DNA of 22,582 nt from CAZLCK01 sp964558235. Lineage in GTDB: Bacteria; Actinomycetota; Coriobacteriia; Coriobacteriales; CADBOM01. The translations under genes and the position numbers were made by a program. Shown in pieces: positions 1 through 6,997 of this stretch (positions are counted from its first letter, which is position 1; each line of letters opens with the position of its first letter). Under the pieces are notes generated by a model. That model saw nothing but the letters and a program-made list of their open reading frames with translations. It had not been told where the DNA came from and ran no database searches. Location: positions 1 to 22,582 of the forward strand of contig CAZLCK010000023.1 of NCBI GenBank assembly GCA_964558235.1. The letters run 5' to 3'.

Positions 1-385
1 ACAGAGGCAGGTCATTCAGGCGACTAACCGCATATTCCGTTGCGCGCACATAGGCAATCACATCGTGAACATCCTTTTCGAGCAGCGTCTCATTGGAGGG
101 GTCTAAAACGTCGTCGAAGGTGCACTGCGTGCCCTCGATCTGCGCCGAAAACAGAGCCTCCTTGCGAACATACATAGTCAGGTACATGTTCGCATTGGGT
201 ACAAACCTGAGCATTCCCTCGAGTTCTCCGAGTTTTCTTGAACAGGCTCCCAGCACACCAATAGTGCTCTCATCGAGTGCGATCGGGACAATGTCTTGCA
301 GGCGCGTTGGTATGAAGGAGTAGTATGCGAGCTTACCGGAGAGGTTCTTTCTGAGCCTTCCCTGTCCGTGATCTTCCCATTGCAT
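1..385 (-). CDS. Fic family protein, N-terminal part (runs off the window)
   Basis: Reading leftward from the ATG at 385-383, 128 codons stay open to the window edge. The protein begins MQWEDHGQGRLRKNL and contains the Fic N-terminal domain pattern: about residues 45-70 resemble the LxxLxGxLxxxPN helix, followed by MYVRKEALFSAQIEGTQ. SAQIEG fits the inhibitory-helix motif (S/T)xxxE(G/N), here on the N-terminal side of the still unseen Fic core, as in class II Fic proteins. Fic proteins usually transfer AMP from ATP to a hydroxyl of a target protein; the catalytic HxFx(D/E)GNGR loop would lie outside the window. An AGAGGA ribosome site precedes the ATG. Codons end in C or G far more often than in neighbouring genes (many CTC, GAC, AAC), which suggests acquisition. 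The target is unknown. Confidence 0.85.
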   Translation of the reverse strand, partial: MQWEDHGQGRLRKNLSGKLAYYSFIPTRLQDIVPIALDESTIGVLGACSRKLGELEGMLRFVPNANMYLTMYVRKEALFSAQIEGTQCTFDDVLDPSNETLLEKDVHDVIAYVRATEYAVSRLNDLPL

Positions 386-401
386 AAGGTCCTCTTTTGC
401 T

Positions 402-522
402 GATTCTAATGACACTTTGCTGTCGTTAGAATCATATTTTAACTTCTAATAACAATTTTTGCGGCAAAAAAATCATTAGAATCATCAAAAATGCTCTAAT
501 GATAGGAATGCGTTATTAGAAC
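402..522. promoter_or_regulatory. Palindromic array of six TTCTAATnA half-sites upstream of fic
   Basis: Six 9-bp half-sites alternate in orientation: TTCTAATGA 404-412, TCGTTAGAA 423-431, TTCTAATAA 444-452, TCATTAGAA 473-481, CTCTAATGA 494-502 and TTATTAGAA 513-521. Their start-to-start spacings are 19, 21, 29, 21 and 19, so the array is itself a mirror-symmetric palindrome centred at 463, where TTTTTGC-G-GCAAAAA forms the axis. It lies 17 bases upstream of the leftward fic start. Spacings near two or three helical turns suggest several dimers bound on one face of the DNA. Function is inferred: an operator for the fic gene, perhaps autoregulatory. Weaker half-site-like words, CTATTAGTA and TTATTAGAG, occur at 585-593 and 651-659. 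Confidence 0.65.
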
Positions 523-540
523 GAAACTTTTCAAACTCGG

Positions 541-593
541 CACCCCCAGGAGGTGGTAAGAAATTACCCGAGAAATTACCCGCGCTATTAGTA
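541..593 (+). repeat. Dispersed intergenic repeat, copy A
   Basis: Shares the pattern CC(N)GGGAGG-TGGT-AAGAARTTAYCCG-YTATTAG with copies B (611-660) and C (20464-20516, reverse strand). This copy has an internal tandem duplication of the 12-bp word AGAAATTACCCG (559-570 and 571-582). It has no coding capacity that I recognise. Confidence 0.5.
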
Positions 594-610
594 AGGATTG
601 GGAATTGATA

Positions 611-660
611 GGAGCAAGGCTCCGGGAGGGGTGGTAAGAAGTTATCCGTGTTATTAGAGC
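611..660 (+). repeat. Dispersed intergenic repeat, copy B
   Basis: Second copy of the intergenic repeat. It begins with a small perfect hairpin GGAGC-AAG-GCTCC (611-623), continues GGGAGGGGTGGTAAGAAG and ends in GTTATTAGAGC. It lies about 70 bp after copy A in the same orientation. Confidence 0.5.
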
Positions 661-839
661 ACTGTTCTGTTGCACTAATCTTGTAGTTGCCGAAGTCTTA
701 GCAGGACAAACCGCACGAACGTTTAATATGAGTAGAGATAAGCAGAGCATTATCAAGAGGCAATAATGATCCAGAAACACTACGTATAAGCTACAAAAAG
801 ACAACAAAGTACGAATTTAATTGCAGGAGATAATAGGAG

Positions 840-1094
840 ATGGATTGTTGGGAAATTAGAGGGTGCGACGATGAGATGATGAATCGCTGCCCCCACTATT
901 CTGAGATAACTTACAGTCCATGTCCTCCTGATTGTAGATATACCGATTGCGCGCGGCCTCAGCATAAAATTGCAACTGATGTCGCACTCTTGTTAGATCC
1001 AAATGTTGATAGAAGTGCTGTTAATAAGGAATCTTGCAGGTTTTGCGTATATTTTTTGAAAAATGGTTCTAGACTAAACAATAGGGCTGAATAG
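840..1094 (+). CDS. Small cysteine-rich CW-type protein, unknown function
   Basis: An 84-residue protein beginning MDCWEIRGCDDEMMNRCPH. Eight cysteines are visible (3, 9, 17, 28, 32, 37, 66, 69), including CPPDC and CRFC, plus histidines at 19 and 42, so a zinc or iron-sulfur site is likely. The opening CWEIRGC resembles the CW motif of small bacterial 'two-CW' cysteine-rich domains, but I cannot assign a family firmly. There is no signal peptide or membrane segment. The start is supported by AGGAG at 825-829 and a second GGAG touching the ATG. It lies just before another Cys-motif protein (1151-1735) in the same direction, 56 bp apart, so the two may be co-transcribed. Function is not known. 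Confidence 0.75.
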   Translation: MDCWEIRGCDDEMMNRCPHYSEITYSPCPPDCRYTDCARPQHKIATDVALLLDPNVDRSAVNKESCRFCVYFLKNGSRLNNRAE

Positions 1095-1095
1095 G

Positions 1096-1131
1096 CTAGC
1101 ATTACTTGAGTAACTAGCATTTCTTAGGTAA
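1096..1131 (+). repeat. 18-bp tandem duplication after the 84-aa gene
   Basis: CTAGCATTACTTGAGTAA (1096-1113) is followed directly by CTAGCATTTCTTAGGTAA (1114-1131), 15 of 18 positions identical. It begins two bases past the TAG stop at 1092-1094. Around the stop itself, AATAGG is also repeated (1080-1085 and 1090-1095). Confidence 0.7.
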
Positions 1132-1150
1132 TTAATTTAGAGGTGCCATT

Positions 1151-1735
1151 ATGGGAACTGTAGATTTTCAATTTGAATATAGATGTTCTGTTTGTGGGGA
1201 TATCTATTTGAATATGGATTCTTTTTCGGCTGCTTCATATACCAAGGATGGAGCATTATCTTTAACATTTTCATGCCCATTGTGTGGAAGTGACCTAACT
1301 ATCACATGCAATATAGACAGAGATATCGTTAGTGTCATCACCTCTAATGCAGTAGATGGGGCACAGGAAGTTATTAAAAAAAGCGCACAAGAAGCTGCTA
1401 AACATGCTGAGGATAAAGGCAGCTCTTCAAGGCAGGGACTAAAACCGAAAGGTGATGAGATAGCATCTGGGATTTCGATTCAATATACGCCGATTCGCCC
1501 AGGCTCTATGATGCGTTTTAATATGCAGCTCACACCAAAGTCTCCAAACCCTCCTTTAGATAGGCCATTTAATCCCACCGATGATGAAAAGGCTATGATG
1601 GAGTATTTTCATAGGCAGCTTGAAGAGATCGATACAGTTGATCGCGCACTAGAAGAGATCGATGCTTCAGACGATAATCATGGTGGGTTTGAAAATCATG
1701 GACATAATGAAGACGATTCAAATTCTAAGGGCTAA
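1151..1735 (+). CDS. Zinc-ribbon protein with acidic tail, unknown function
   Basis: A 194-residue protein. The N-terminus carries two CxxC pairs, CSVC (residues 12-15) and CPLC (42-45), spaced like a zinc ribbon. A predicted helical stretch follows (about 60-90, VISVITSNAV-type into AQEVIKKSAQEAAKHAE). After this come a polar middle region rich in Pro and Met (about 105-140) and an acidic, Asp/Asn/His-rich C-terminus (about 155-194) that is probably disordered. There is no signal peptide or membrane helix. AGAGGTGCC upstream of the ATG (around 1139-1147) gives a plausible ribosome site. I do not recognise the family. The zinc ribbon is direct from the motif; any role in nucleic-acid or protein binding is inference. 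Confidence 0.75.
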   Translation: MGTVDFQFEYRCSVCGDIYLNMDSFSAASYTKDGALSLTFSCPLCGSDLTITCNIDRDIVSVITSNAVDGAQEVIKKSAQEAAKHAEDKGSSSRQGLKPKGDEIASGISIQYTPIRPGSMMRFNMQLTPKSPNPPLDRPFNPTDDEKAMMEYFHRQLEEIDTVDRALEEIDASDDNHGGFENHGHNEDDSNSKG

Positions 1736-1830
1736 AGCACAGCACTTGATTTAAGGCACGGCACTTGATTTAAAGTGCAGTACTTGATTTGAGGCACGGT
1801 ATTTGGTTTAAAGCACGGTATTTGATTCAA
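1736..1830 (+). repeat. Five tandem 19-bp repeats directly after a stop codon
   Basis: Units at 1736-1754, 1755-1773, 1774-1792, 1793-1811 and 1812-1830 follow the consensus RGCACRGYAYTTGATTTAA with a few substitutions. Units 1, 3 and 5 begin AG and units 2 and 4 begin GG, which hints at a 38-bp higher-order period. The first unit begins at the base after the TAA of the zinc-ribbon gene, and the array ends about 20 bp before the lgt ribosome site. Confidence 0.9.
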
Positions 1831-1864
1831 GATCGTTCGGTTACATAAGTAAAAAGGTAAGACT

Positions 1865-2707
1865 TTGCTTCAACAGATTTATGATGCAATAGATCCAATC
1901 GCATTTTCGATAGGTCCAATAGATGTTCGTTGGTATGGATTAGCTTATCTAGCGGCATTTATCCTGTGTCCAATCGTTGTTTTTAAGATTGCCAAAAGAT
2001 GGAAGACTCCCATAACAATCGATGATCTTTTGGTATTACTCATCTCCATTATTTTGGGAACTATTATTGGAGGACGTCTTGGCTATGTCCTGTTCTACGG
2101 AGATGGATATTATTTTTCTAACCCCGGCGAGATCTTTAACTTATCGAGTGGCGGAATGTCATTTCATGGTGGATTGATCGGCGTAACTATTGGCGGATAT
2201 ATTGCCTCCAGGATTGTAAAGATCAAGTTTTTGACCTTAGCAGATCTTGTTGTTATAGCTGTGCCCATCGGTCTTTTCTTAGGCAGGATAGCCAACTTTA
2301 TTAATGGTGAACTTTGGGGAGATGTTACAGATCTTCCTTGGGGAGTTGTTTTTGGCGGAGCTGCTGGAGATGAGCCAAGGCATCCAACGCAGCTCTATGA
2401 AGCACTTTTAGAGGGTGTGCTTATCTTTGTGATTTTGTATCTGCTTTCGAGAAAAAAGCCACCGCTATATCGAGGAACATATCTAGGTGCTTTTCTCGCG
2501 CTCTATGGAATTTGCAGGATTGCAGTTGAGTTTGTAAGGCTTCCAGATACACAAATCGGGTATCTCTTTGGAGACTGGTTGACTATGGGAATGGTGCTTA
2601 GTATTCCAGTTGTTTTAGCAGGAGTCGCCTTGATTATCTATTCGAATGTGCAAAAACTCGATCAAGATATCGCTAATCCAACCCCAGAGTCTGACGCTGA
2701 GTCTTAA
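1865..2707 (+). CDS. lgt: Prolipoprotein diacylglyceryl transferase
   Basis: Lgt moves a diacylglyceryl group from phosphatidylglycerol to the lipobox cysteine of prelipoproteins, at the outer face of the cytoplasmic membrane. The 280-residue length and seven or so membrane segments fit the family. Visible motifs are GGRLGYVLFYG (69-79), GMSFHGGLIG (97-106, H101 matching the essential His), the signature GRIANFINGELWG (140-152, with R141, N144 and E149), RHPTQLYEALLEG (172-184) and RxxxExxRLPD (R218, E222, R225). The start is TTG at 1865, with AAAGG at 1853-1857 seven bases upstream. The last 35 bases overlap the end of the convergent gene on the other strand. A likely substrate in this window is the lipoprotein at 8513. 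Confidence 0.96.
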   Translation: MLQQIYDAIDPIAFSIGPIDVRWYGLAYLAAFILCPIVVFKIAKRWKTPITIDDLLVLLISIILGTIIGGRLGYVLFYGDGYYFSNPGEIFNLSSGGMSFHGGLIGVTIGGYIASRIVKIKFLTLADLVVIAVPIGLFLGRIANFINGELWGDVTDLPWGVVFGGAAGDEPRHPTQLYEALLEGVLIFVILYLLSRKKPPLYRGTYLGAFLALYGICRIAVEFVRLPDTQIGYLFGDWLTMGMVLSIPVVLAGVALIIYSNVQKLDQDIANPTPESDAES

Positions 2708-3641
2708 GATAACGGCGCAAGGTCTCCTTGCTGTCGGTTATAAATTCAAAAGTAAGATATTCGGGGTTTATTCTATCTACAATCTCTCTGACTTCTGGTC
2801 TGGTAAAGGGTTGGTGTAGATCTACGCTAAAGAGATAGATCATGAGTTGAAGACTGCGCTCGCTAAACGTTGGCTTTAAAACAGGCGGATTTTTCATGTT
2901 TTTATGCATAATCTCTGACGTTATCGATTGATTTAGATGGATTCCGCGAATACTGTCGATGACTTTAGGGTCGAGCGTATCTAATATCTGTTTTACGTAG
3001 TTGATGCCTTCAAGCTCGTTTGTAAGCTCCAAATTAGTATGCATTAAATGGCCCGTGTCCAACATAAATCCAAGATTTTTGTGATTTATACCCTCTAGGA
3101 ATCTATGGGGGATATCTGGGTTTAAGAAGTTTAGTCCAGGCTGCCATAAATTTTCTAAAAGTAGCGTAAAGTGTTCATATTTTGGGTCATCGAATACTTC
3201 GTTTAGGATCTCAATCGTAGCTTTTACAACCTCATCTTCATTAAGGTGATGTTTTCTTTTAAAAGCCTCTTCGATTGTAGCTTCGCTAACATGAAAGACC
3301 AGATATTCAGCTCCGTAGCGCTCAGCAATCTTTAGGTCTTCCTTAAAGCGTTTGACAATGCAATCTCGTGTTGTCCCGCCATAAAAAGTGATCAGATTGT
3401 CTATCGTTAAAAAGTTTTTGAGCGCTTCATCAAGATTGCCATTCCAAAAATCTACAAAGGTATAAAAGTAGCTCATATGAAAGCCAAGCACACGCTCAGC
3501 AGAGATATTTCCACGCGGATCTTCGCCATAGTAGCTAAGTTCCAATCCATCAAAACCCTCTAGTAGTTCGTCTAGGTCTTGTGGGCTGTCGTAACGATTG
3601 TAATCGTCATCAGAAGTAGAGATGTTAAAGAGCAATTTCAT
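2673..3641 (-). CDS. Sugar phosphate isomerase/epimerase-like TIM-barrel protein
   Basis: A 322-residue protein of the xylose-isomerase-like TIM-barrel superfamily (AP endonuclease 2 fold). Candidate metal ligands stand at the ends of predicted strands: H117 in LVFHVSE, E163 in LLLENLW, D195 and H198 in FMLDTGHLMH, H235 in GIHLNQS and E299 in LTFEF. These are the usual ligand types of isomerases, epimerases and endonuclease IV-like enzymes. The substrate cannot be read from the sequence. There is no signal peptide. AAGGA lies just upstream of the ATG at 3641. The gene is convergent with lgt and overlaps its 3' end by 35 bases, and is divergent from the M18 aminopeptidase gene. An endonuclease IV function is less likely because the full EndoIV motifs are absent. 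Confidence 0.8.
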   Translation of the reverse strand: MKLLFNISTSDDDYNRYDSPQDLDELLEGFDGLELSYYGEDPRGNISAERVLGFHMSYFYTFVDFWNGNLDEALKNFLTIDNLITFYGGTTRDCIVKRFKEDLKIAERYGAEYLVFHVSEATIEEAFKRKHHLNEDEVVKATIEILNEVFDDPKYEHFTLLLENLWQPGLNFLNPDIPHRFLEGINHKNLGFMLDTGHLMHTNLELTNELEGINYVKQILDTLDPKVIDSIRGIHLNQSITSEIMHKNMKNPPVLKPTFSERSLQLMIYLFSVDLHQPFTRPEVREIVDRINPEYLTFEFITDSKETLRRYLKTQRQTLGLD

Positions 3642-3786
3642 TGCGAGTCCTTGTATGCTTAACGTCTTACTGTCCAGCGCTTTTAGCGGCTTAACTTGCC
3701 AACCAAACTAAAAAATAATGTGCAAATCTTTTTGCAATGATAGTCTAACTATAAATGCAAATAGGCTAGGCAATCAGGAGGCTGAA

Positions 3787-5283
3787 ATGGAACGCAGAAA
3801 CGCCTGGAAAACATATTCTCAAGAGGAACTCGGTGAGCTTGAAAGCCTAAGTAAAAGATATATAGACTTTATTTCAGAGAACAAAACTGAGCGTGAGTGT
3901 GCCTCTAGAGCAATTGAATTGGCTGAAAAAGCTGGATATAAGCTGCTGGATGGACTAATTGAGTCTGGGCAAAAGCTTAGTAGTGGCGATAAGGTTTATG
4001 CACATACTCGTGGCAAGGCTCTTGTTATGTTTCATATTGGAAAAGAGCCTCTAGAGAGTGGAATGAATATTCTTGGAGCTCACATCGATTCACCTCGTTT
4101 GGATTTGAAGCAAAATCCGCTTTATGAGAGCAATGATTTGGCCTTTTTGGATACACATTACTATGGCGGAATTAAGAAATATCAATGGGTGACAATGCCT
4201 TTGGCGCTCCACGGCGTTGTTGCAAAGACTGATGGAGAAGTTGTCTCGATTGTTGTTGGTGAAGATCCTGAGGATCCAGTATTTTGTGTGACTGATCTAC
4301 TGCCGCATCTAGGAGCAGAGCAGATGAAGAAGAGCGCTTCAAGCGCTGTTGAGGGCGAAGTTCTTGATGTTTTAATTGGTGGACGTCCGTTGGTTATTGA
4401 GGAAGAAAAGGATGAGAGCTCTGAAAATAGCGAGAACTCCAAAGACGACGAGAGCGCCAGCAATGATGATAGCGATAGCGCAGACAGCAAAGCTCAATGG
4501 CAAAAGGATGCTAAAAAGGAACCGGTAAAGGCCTTTGTTTTGAAAGTTTTGGATGAGAAGTATGGCATTTGTGAGGAAGATTTTCTTTCCGCTGAAATTG
4601 AGGTTGTGCCAGCAGGACGCGCTCGTGAGCTCGGCTTTGATCGCAGCATGATCATCGGCTATGGTCAAGACGACAGGGTCTGTGCCTATACCAGTTTGGA
4701 GGCTCAACTCGATATTGCCGACATAATCCCAGAAAAGACATGCGTGACCATCCTTGTCGATAAAGAGGAGATCGGAAGCGTTGGAGCCACAGGTATGGAG
4801 TCACTTTTCTTTGAGAACTCAGTGGCTGAGGTGATGGAGCTTGCTGGCGAAGGCGGGCAGCTTAAGCTTAGACGCGCATTGGGTGCTTCTAAGATGTTAT
4901 CCAGTGATGTTTCTGCAGGTTTAGATCCTAATTATGCAAGCGTTTTTGAGCCAAAAAATGCTGCATATTTAGGACGCGGACTCGTGTTTAACAAGTACAC
5001 TGGAGCTCGCGGCAAAAGTGGGAGTAATGACTCGTCGGCAGAGTATGTTGCAGAGGTTCGTAAGGTTATGGACGATGCAAATGTGGCTTTTCAAACTGCA
5101 GAGCTTGGCAAAGTTGACGCTGGTGGCGGAGGAACAATTGCCTATATTCCTGCAAGGTATGATATGGATGTTATAGACAGTGGAGTTGCTGTTTTGTCTA
5201 TGCATGCTCCATGGGAAGTTACCAGCAAAGCAGATGTTTATGAGGCCTACAAAGGCTATAAGGCATTTTTGCTAAACGCTTAA
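3787..5283 (+). CDS. M18 family aminopeptidase with acidic low-complexity insert
   Basis: A zinc metallo-aminopeptidase that would trim N-terminal residues from peptides in the cytoplasm. With the start at 3787 it has 498 residues. Dinuclear metal-site motifs are in order: NILGAHIDSPRLDL (H99), GQDDRVCAYTS (D296), DKEEIGSVGATG (E327/E328), SSDVSAGLDPNY (D374) and LSMHAPWE (H473). KVDAGGGGTIA (442-452) is typical of the family. Residues about 205-245 form an insert rich in Glu, Ser, Asp and Asn, probably a disordered loop. I chose ATG 3787 because AGGAGG at 3776-3781 lies five bases before it; the upstream in-frame ATG at 3718 has no ribosome site and adds 23 unrelated residues. The final codons are duplicated downstream (5321-5335). 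Confidence 0.93.
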   Translation: MERRNAWKTYSQEELGELESLSKRYIDFISENKTERECASRAIELAEKAGYKLLDGLIESGQKLSSGDKVYAHTRGKALVMFHIGKEPLESGMNILGAHIDSPRLDLKQNPLYESNDLAFLDTHYYGGIKKYQWVTMPLALHGVVAKTDGEVVSIVVGEDPEDPVFCVTDLLPHLGAEQMKKSASSAVEGEVLDVLIGGRPLVIEEEKDESSENSENSKDDESASNDDSDSADSKAQWQKDAKKEPVKAFVLKVLDEKYGICEEDFLSAEIEVVPAGRARELGFDRSMIIGYGQDDRVCAYTSLEAQLDIADIIPEKTCVTILVDKEEIGSVGATGMESLFFENSVAEVMELAGEGGQLKLRRALGASKMLSSDVSAGLDPNYASVFEPKNAAYLGRGLVFNKYTGARGKSGSNDSSAEYVAEVRKVMDDANVAFQTAELGKVDAGGGGTIAYIPARYDMDVIDSGVAVLSMHAPWEVTSKADVYEAYKGYKAFLLNA

Positions 5284-5343
5284 AATGCCTAAGCTCGCGT
5301 TTATGCTGTATAAGACCTTCTTGCTAAACGCTTAAGCTCGCGT
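5269..5343 (+). repeat. Duplicated 3' end of the aminopeptidase gene
   Basis: TTGCTAAACGCTTAA, which holds the last codons and stop of the aminopeptidase gene (5269-5283), recurs perfectly at 5321-5335. AAGCTCGCGT follows each copy (5291-5300 and 5334-5343). Similarity extends upstream (TATAAGGC against TATAAGAC), so this is an imperfect duplication of about 40 bp with period 52. Confidence 0.85.
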
Positions 5344-5392
5344 GTTTGTACATATGTGAATTTTTGGACGCGCAAGGAATTCGAGTGCAATC

Positions 5393-6460
5393 TTGGATGT
5401 TCAATTAAAGGGTATCAATCGCATAGGTGTTGCAATGAGCGGAGGCGTCGACTCTTCTGTAGTGGCGCTTCTGCTTTTAGAGCAGGGCTATGATGTTGTT
5501 GGTGTTACTTTTAAGCAGCTGCCGGGTGAAAACCGCGAGATTGCAGATGCAAAAAAGGTCGCCGATTATTTGGGAATTGAGCACCATGTAATCGACATCG
5601 TAGATGAGTTTTCCCGATGCGTTATCGAACCATTTATCGATGCATATATTGGTGGCCTGACCCCAAATCCCTGTGTTGAGTGCAATAAAACGATCAAGTT
5701 TGGATTTTTCTTAGAACAAATCTCGCAATTTGGCTGCAACGCCATGGCTACTGGGCATTATGTGAAGAAGAGAATTGATGGAGCTGATGGTTGGATAAAG
5801 ATAGAGCGTGCAAAAGACCCACTAAAAGACCAGAGTTATTTTTTGCACCATTTGACTCAAAAGCAGCTTAGTATGTCGGTTTTTCCGCTGGGAGGGTTTT
5901 TAAAGACCGAGATCAAAGAGATTGCAAGCAAGGCTGGACTGCCATCTGCAAAAAGCCATGAAAGCCAGGATATCTGCTTTATCGATGACAATGCGGGCGG
6001 ATATGTTTCGTTTATCGAGAAGAATTCAAGTTATCGATGTGAGTCTGGAGACGTACTGAATACGAGCGGACAAGTGATAGGACAACATCTCGGTGCACTA
6101 AAATACACATTAGGGCAGCGCAAGGGAATAGGTGTTGCGATCGGTCAGCCTGCATATGTGTGCGCAAAAGATATGGTAAACAATACCGTGACTATAGGTG
6201 TAAAGCAGGATCTTGAAGCAAGAGGATGTAGCGTTGACTCATGGAATTGGGCCTTACCTGAAGATGAGCGCCCAACTAAGGTATTGGTAAAAACTCACTA
6301 TAGACAAAAACTTTTGCCTGCAACTTTAAATGAGAATGACAAAACTATGGTCGTGGAGTTTGATGATCCGTGCGTTTTGCCATCACCTGGACAATATGCT
6401 GTAGCTTATGATGGCGACATTGTAGTTGGCGGCGGAGAGATTACCACATATATTAAGTAG
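5393..6460 (+). CDS. mnmA: tRNA-specific 2-thiouridylase
   Basis: MnmA uses ATP and sulfur relayed as persulfide to make 2-thiouridine at wobble position 34 of tRNAs for Lys, Glu and Gln. The 355-residue protein has the PP-loop AMSGGVDSSVVA (14-25). Catalytic cysteines are C97 in NPCVECNKTIKFG and C195 in SQDICFIDD, the pair equivalent to C102 and C199 of E. coli. TGHY, LKDQSYFL and LGQRKGIGV are also family motifs, and the C-terminal beta domain is complete. The start is TTG at 5393 with AAGGAA at 5374-5379, a rather long spacing of 13. An ATG at 5397 is out of frame, and the next in-frame ATG (codon 15) would cut into the PP-loop strand. The end of the gene is followed by a copy of itself (6466-6478). 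Confidence 0.95.
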   Translation: MDVQLKGINRIGVAMSGGVDSSVVALLLLEQGYDVVGVTFKQLPGENREIADAKKVADYLGIEHHVIDIVDEFSRCVIEPFIDAYIGGLTPNPCVECNKTIKFGFFLEQISQFGCNAMATGHYVKKRIDGADGWIKIERAKDPLKDQSYFLHHLTQKQLSMSVFPLGGFLKTEIKEIASKAGLPSAKSHESQDICFIDDNAGGYVSFIEKNSSYRCESGDVLNTSGQVIGQHLGALKYTLGQRKGIGVAIGQPAYVCAKDMVNNTVTIGVKQDLEARGCSVDSWNWALPEDERPTKVLVKTHYRQKLLPATLNENDKTMVVEFDDPCVLPSPGQYAVAYDGDIVVGGGEITTYIK

Positions 6461-6478
6461 CCTCGATTAAGTAGCTCG
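6452..6478 (+). repeat. Tandem duplication spanning the mnmA stop codon
   Basis: ATTAAGTAGCCTCG (6452-6465), containing the mnmA TAG stop, is followed directly by ATTAAGTAGCTCG (6466-6478). The two differ by one deleted C. Confidence 0.8.
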
Positions 6479-6538
6479 CTGGTTAGTACCTTATATTACA
6501 AATTAGACTATCGAATAGAGTAAATTGGAGGTATTGCA

Positions 6539-6997
6539 ATGAGGCTTTTGCTAGTTGAAGATGAAAAAAGATTAGCACAGGCCTTGTGCGAGATTTTGCG
6601 GCAAGAAAAATATGATGTTGACCATTTTGTAGATGGATTAGAGGGTCTACTTGCATTGGAGACGGGCATATATGATTTAGCCGTTTTGGATGTAATGCTT
6701 CCGGGTAAAAATGGATTCGAAATTGTTGCTGATGCAAGAAAAAGTGGGATAAAGACCCCAATGATTCTTACCGTTATTAATAGTGGAAAAGAGATCTCTG
6801 CTGAGCAACAAAAGTATCTGTTTGAAAGATTCTACCGCGCAGATACAGCTAGATCGGGCGAGGGTTATCACTATGGTTTAGGGCTTGCCATAGCAAAGGC
6901 TATTGTCACCGCTCACAAAGGAACAATTCAGGTTCTATGCGCTGACGGAAAAGTAGAATTTGTAGTAAAGCTTCCATCAATAAAACACAAATCGTAA
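6539..6997 (+). CDS. Receiver-histidine kinase chimera, probable deletion remnant
   Basis: This 152-residue ORF starts as an OmpR-type response regulator: LLVEDEKRLAQAL with acidic pocket E8/D9, and LAVLDVMLPGKNGFE with the phospho-acceptor Asp. After KTPMIL (about residue 77) it switches without a linker to the end of a sensor kinase ATPase domain: NSGKEIS (G1-like box), LFERFYRADTARS (F box), GLGLAIAKAIVTAHKG (G2 box), ending in FVVKLP. It therefore lacks the receiver's conserved switch Lys and final helices, the DNA-binding domain, and the kinase sensor, phospho-accepting His and N box. The simplest reading is an in-frame deletion across an adjacent regulator-kinase gene pair. TTGGAGG lies eight bases before the ATG, so it may still be translated. 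Signalling activity is unlikely. It stands upstream of the VTC/DUF4956/beta-helix genes, which the lost system may have controlled. Confidence 0.8.
   Translation: MRLLLVEDEKRLAQALCEILRQEKYDVDHFVDGLEGLLALETGIYDLAVLDVMLPGKNGFEIVADARKSGIKTPMILTVINSGKEISAEQQKYLFERFYRADTARSGEGYHYGLGLAIAKAIVTAHKGTIQVLCADGKVEFVVKLPSIKHKS

Larger units (their letters stand above)
386..839. other. 454-base gene-free region between fic and the 84-aa gene
   Basis: This stretch holds the symmetrical half-site array (402-522), two copies of a dispersed repeat (541-593 and 611-660) and about 180 bases (661-839) in which I see only the AGGAG ribosome site at 825-829 for the next gene. ORFs that cross it on the minus strand have no ribosome site and no recognisable protein features. 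Confidence 0.6.

Noticed and set aside
496..965. Overlapping minus-strand ORFs of 103 and 61 residues
   Set aside because: They lack ribosome sites, cross the repeat region or the real 84-residue gene, and show no protein-like features.
1736..1830. CRISPR array
   Set aside because: The units are contiguous 19-bp repeats without spacers, and no cas gene is present.
3718..3786. Upstream ATG for the aminopeptidase
   Set aside because: No ribosome site; the ATG at 3787 has a near-perfect AGGAGG at five bases.
4182..4707. Antisense ORFs opposite the aminopeptidase
   Set aside because: They arise opposite the Ser/Glu/Asp-rich insert, which removes stop codons from the other strand; no start signal or domain is visible.
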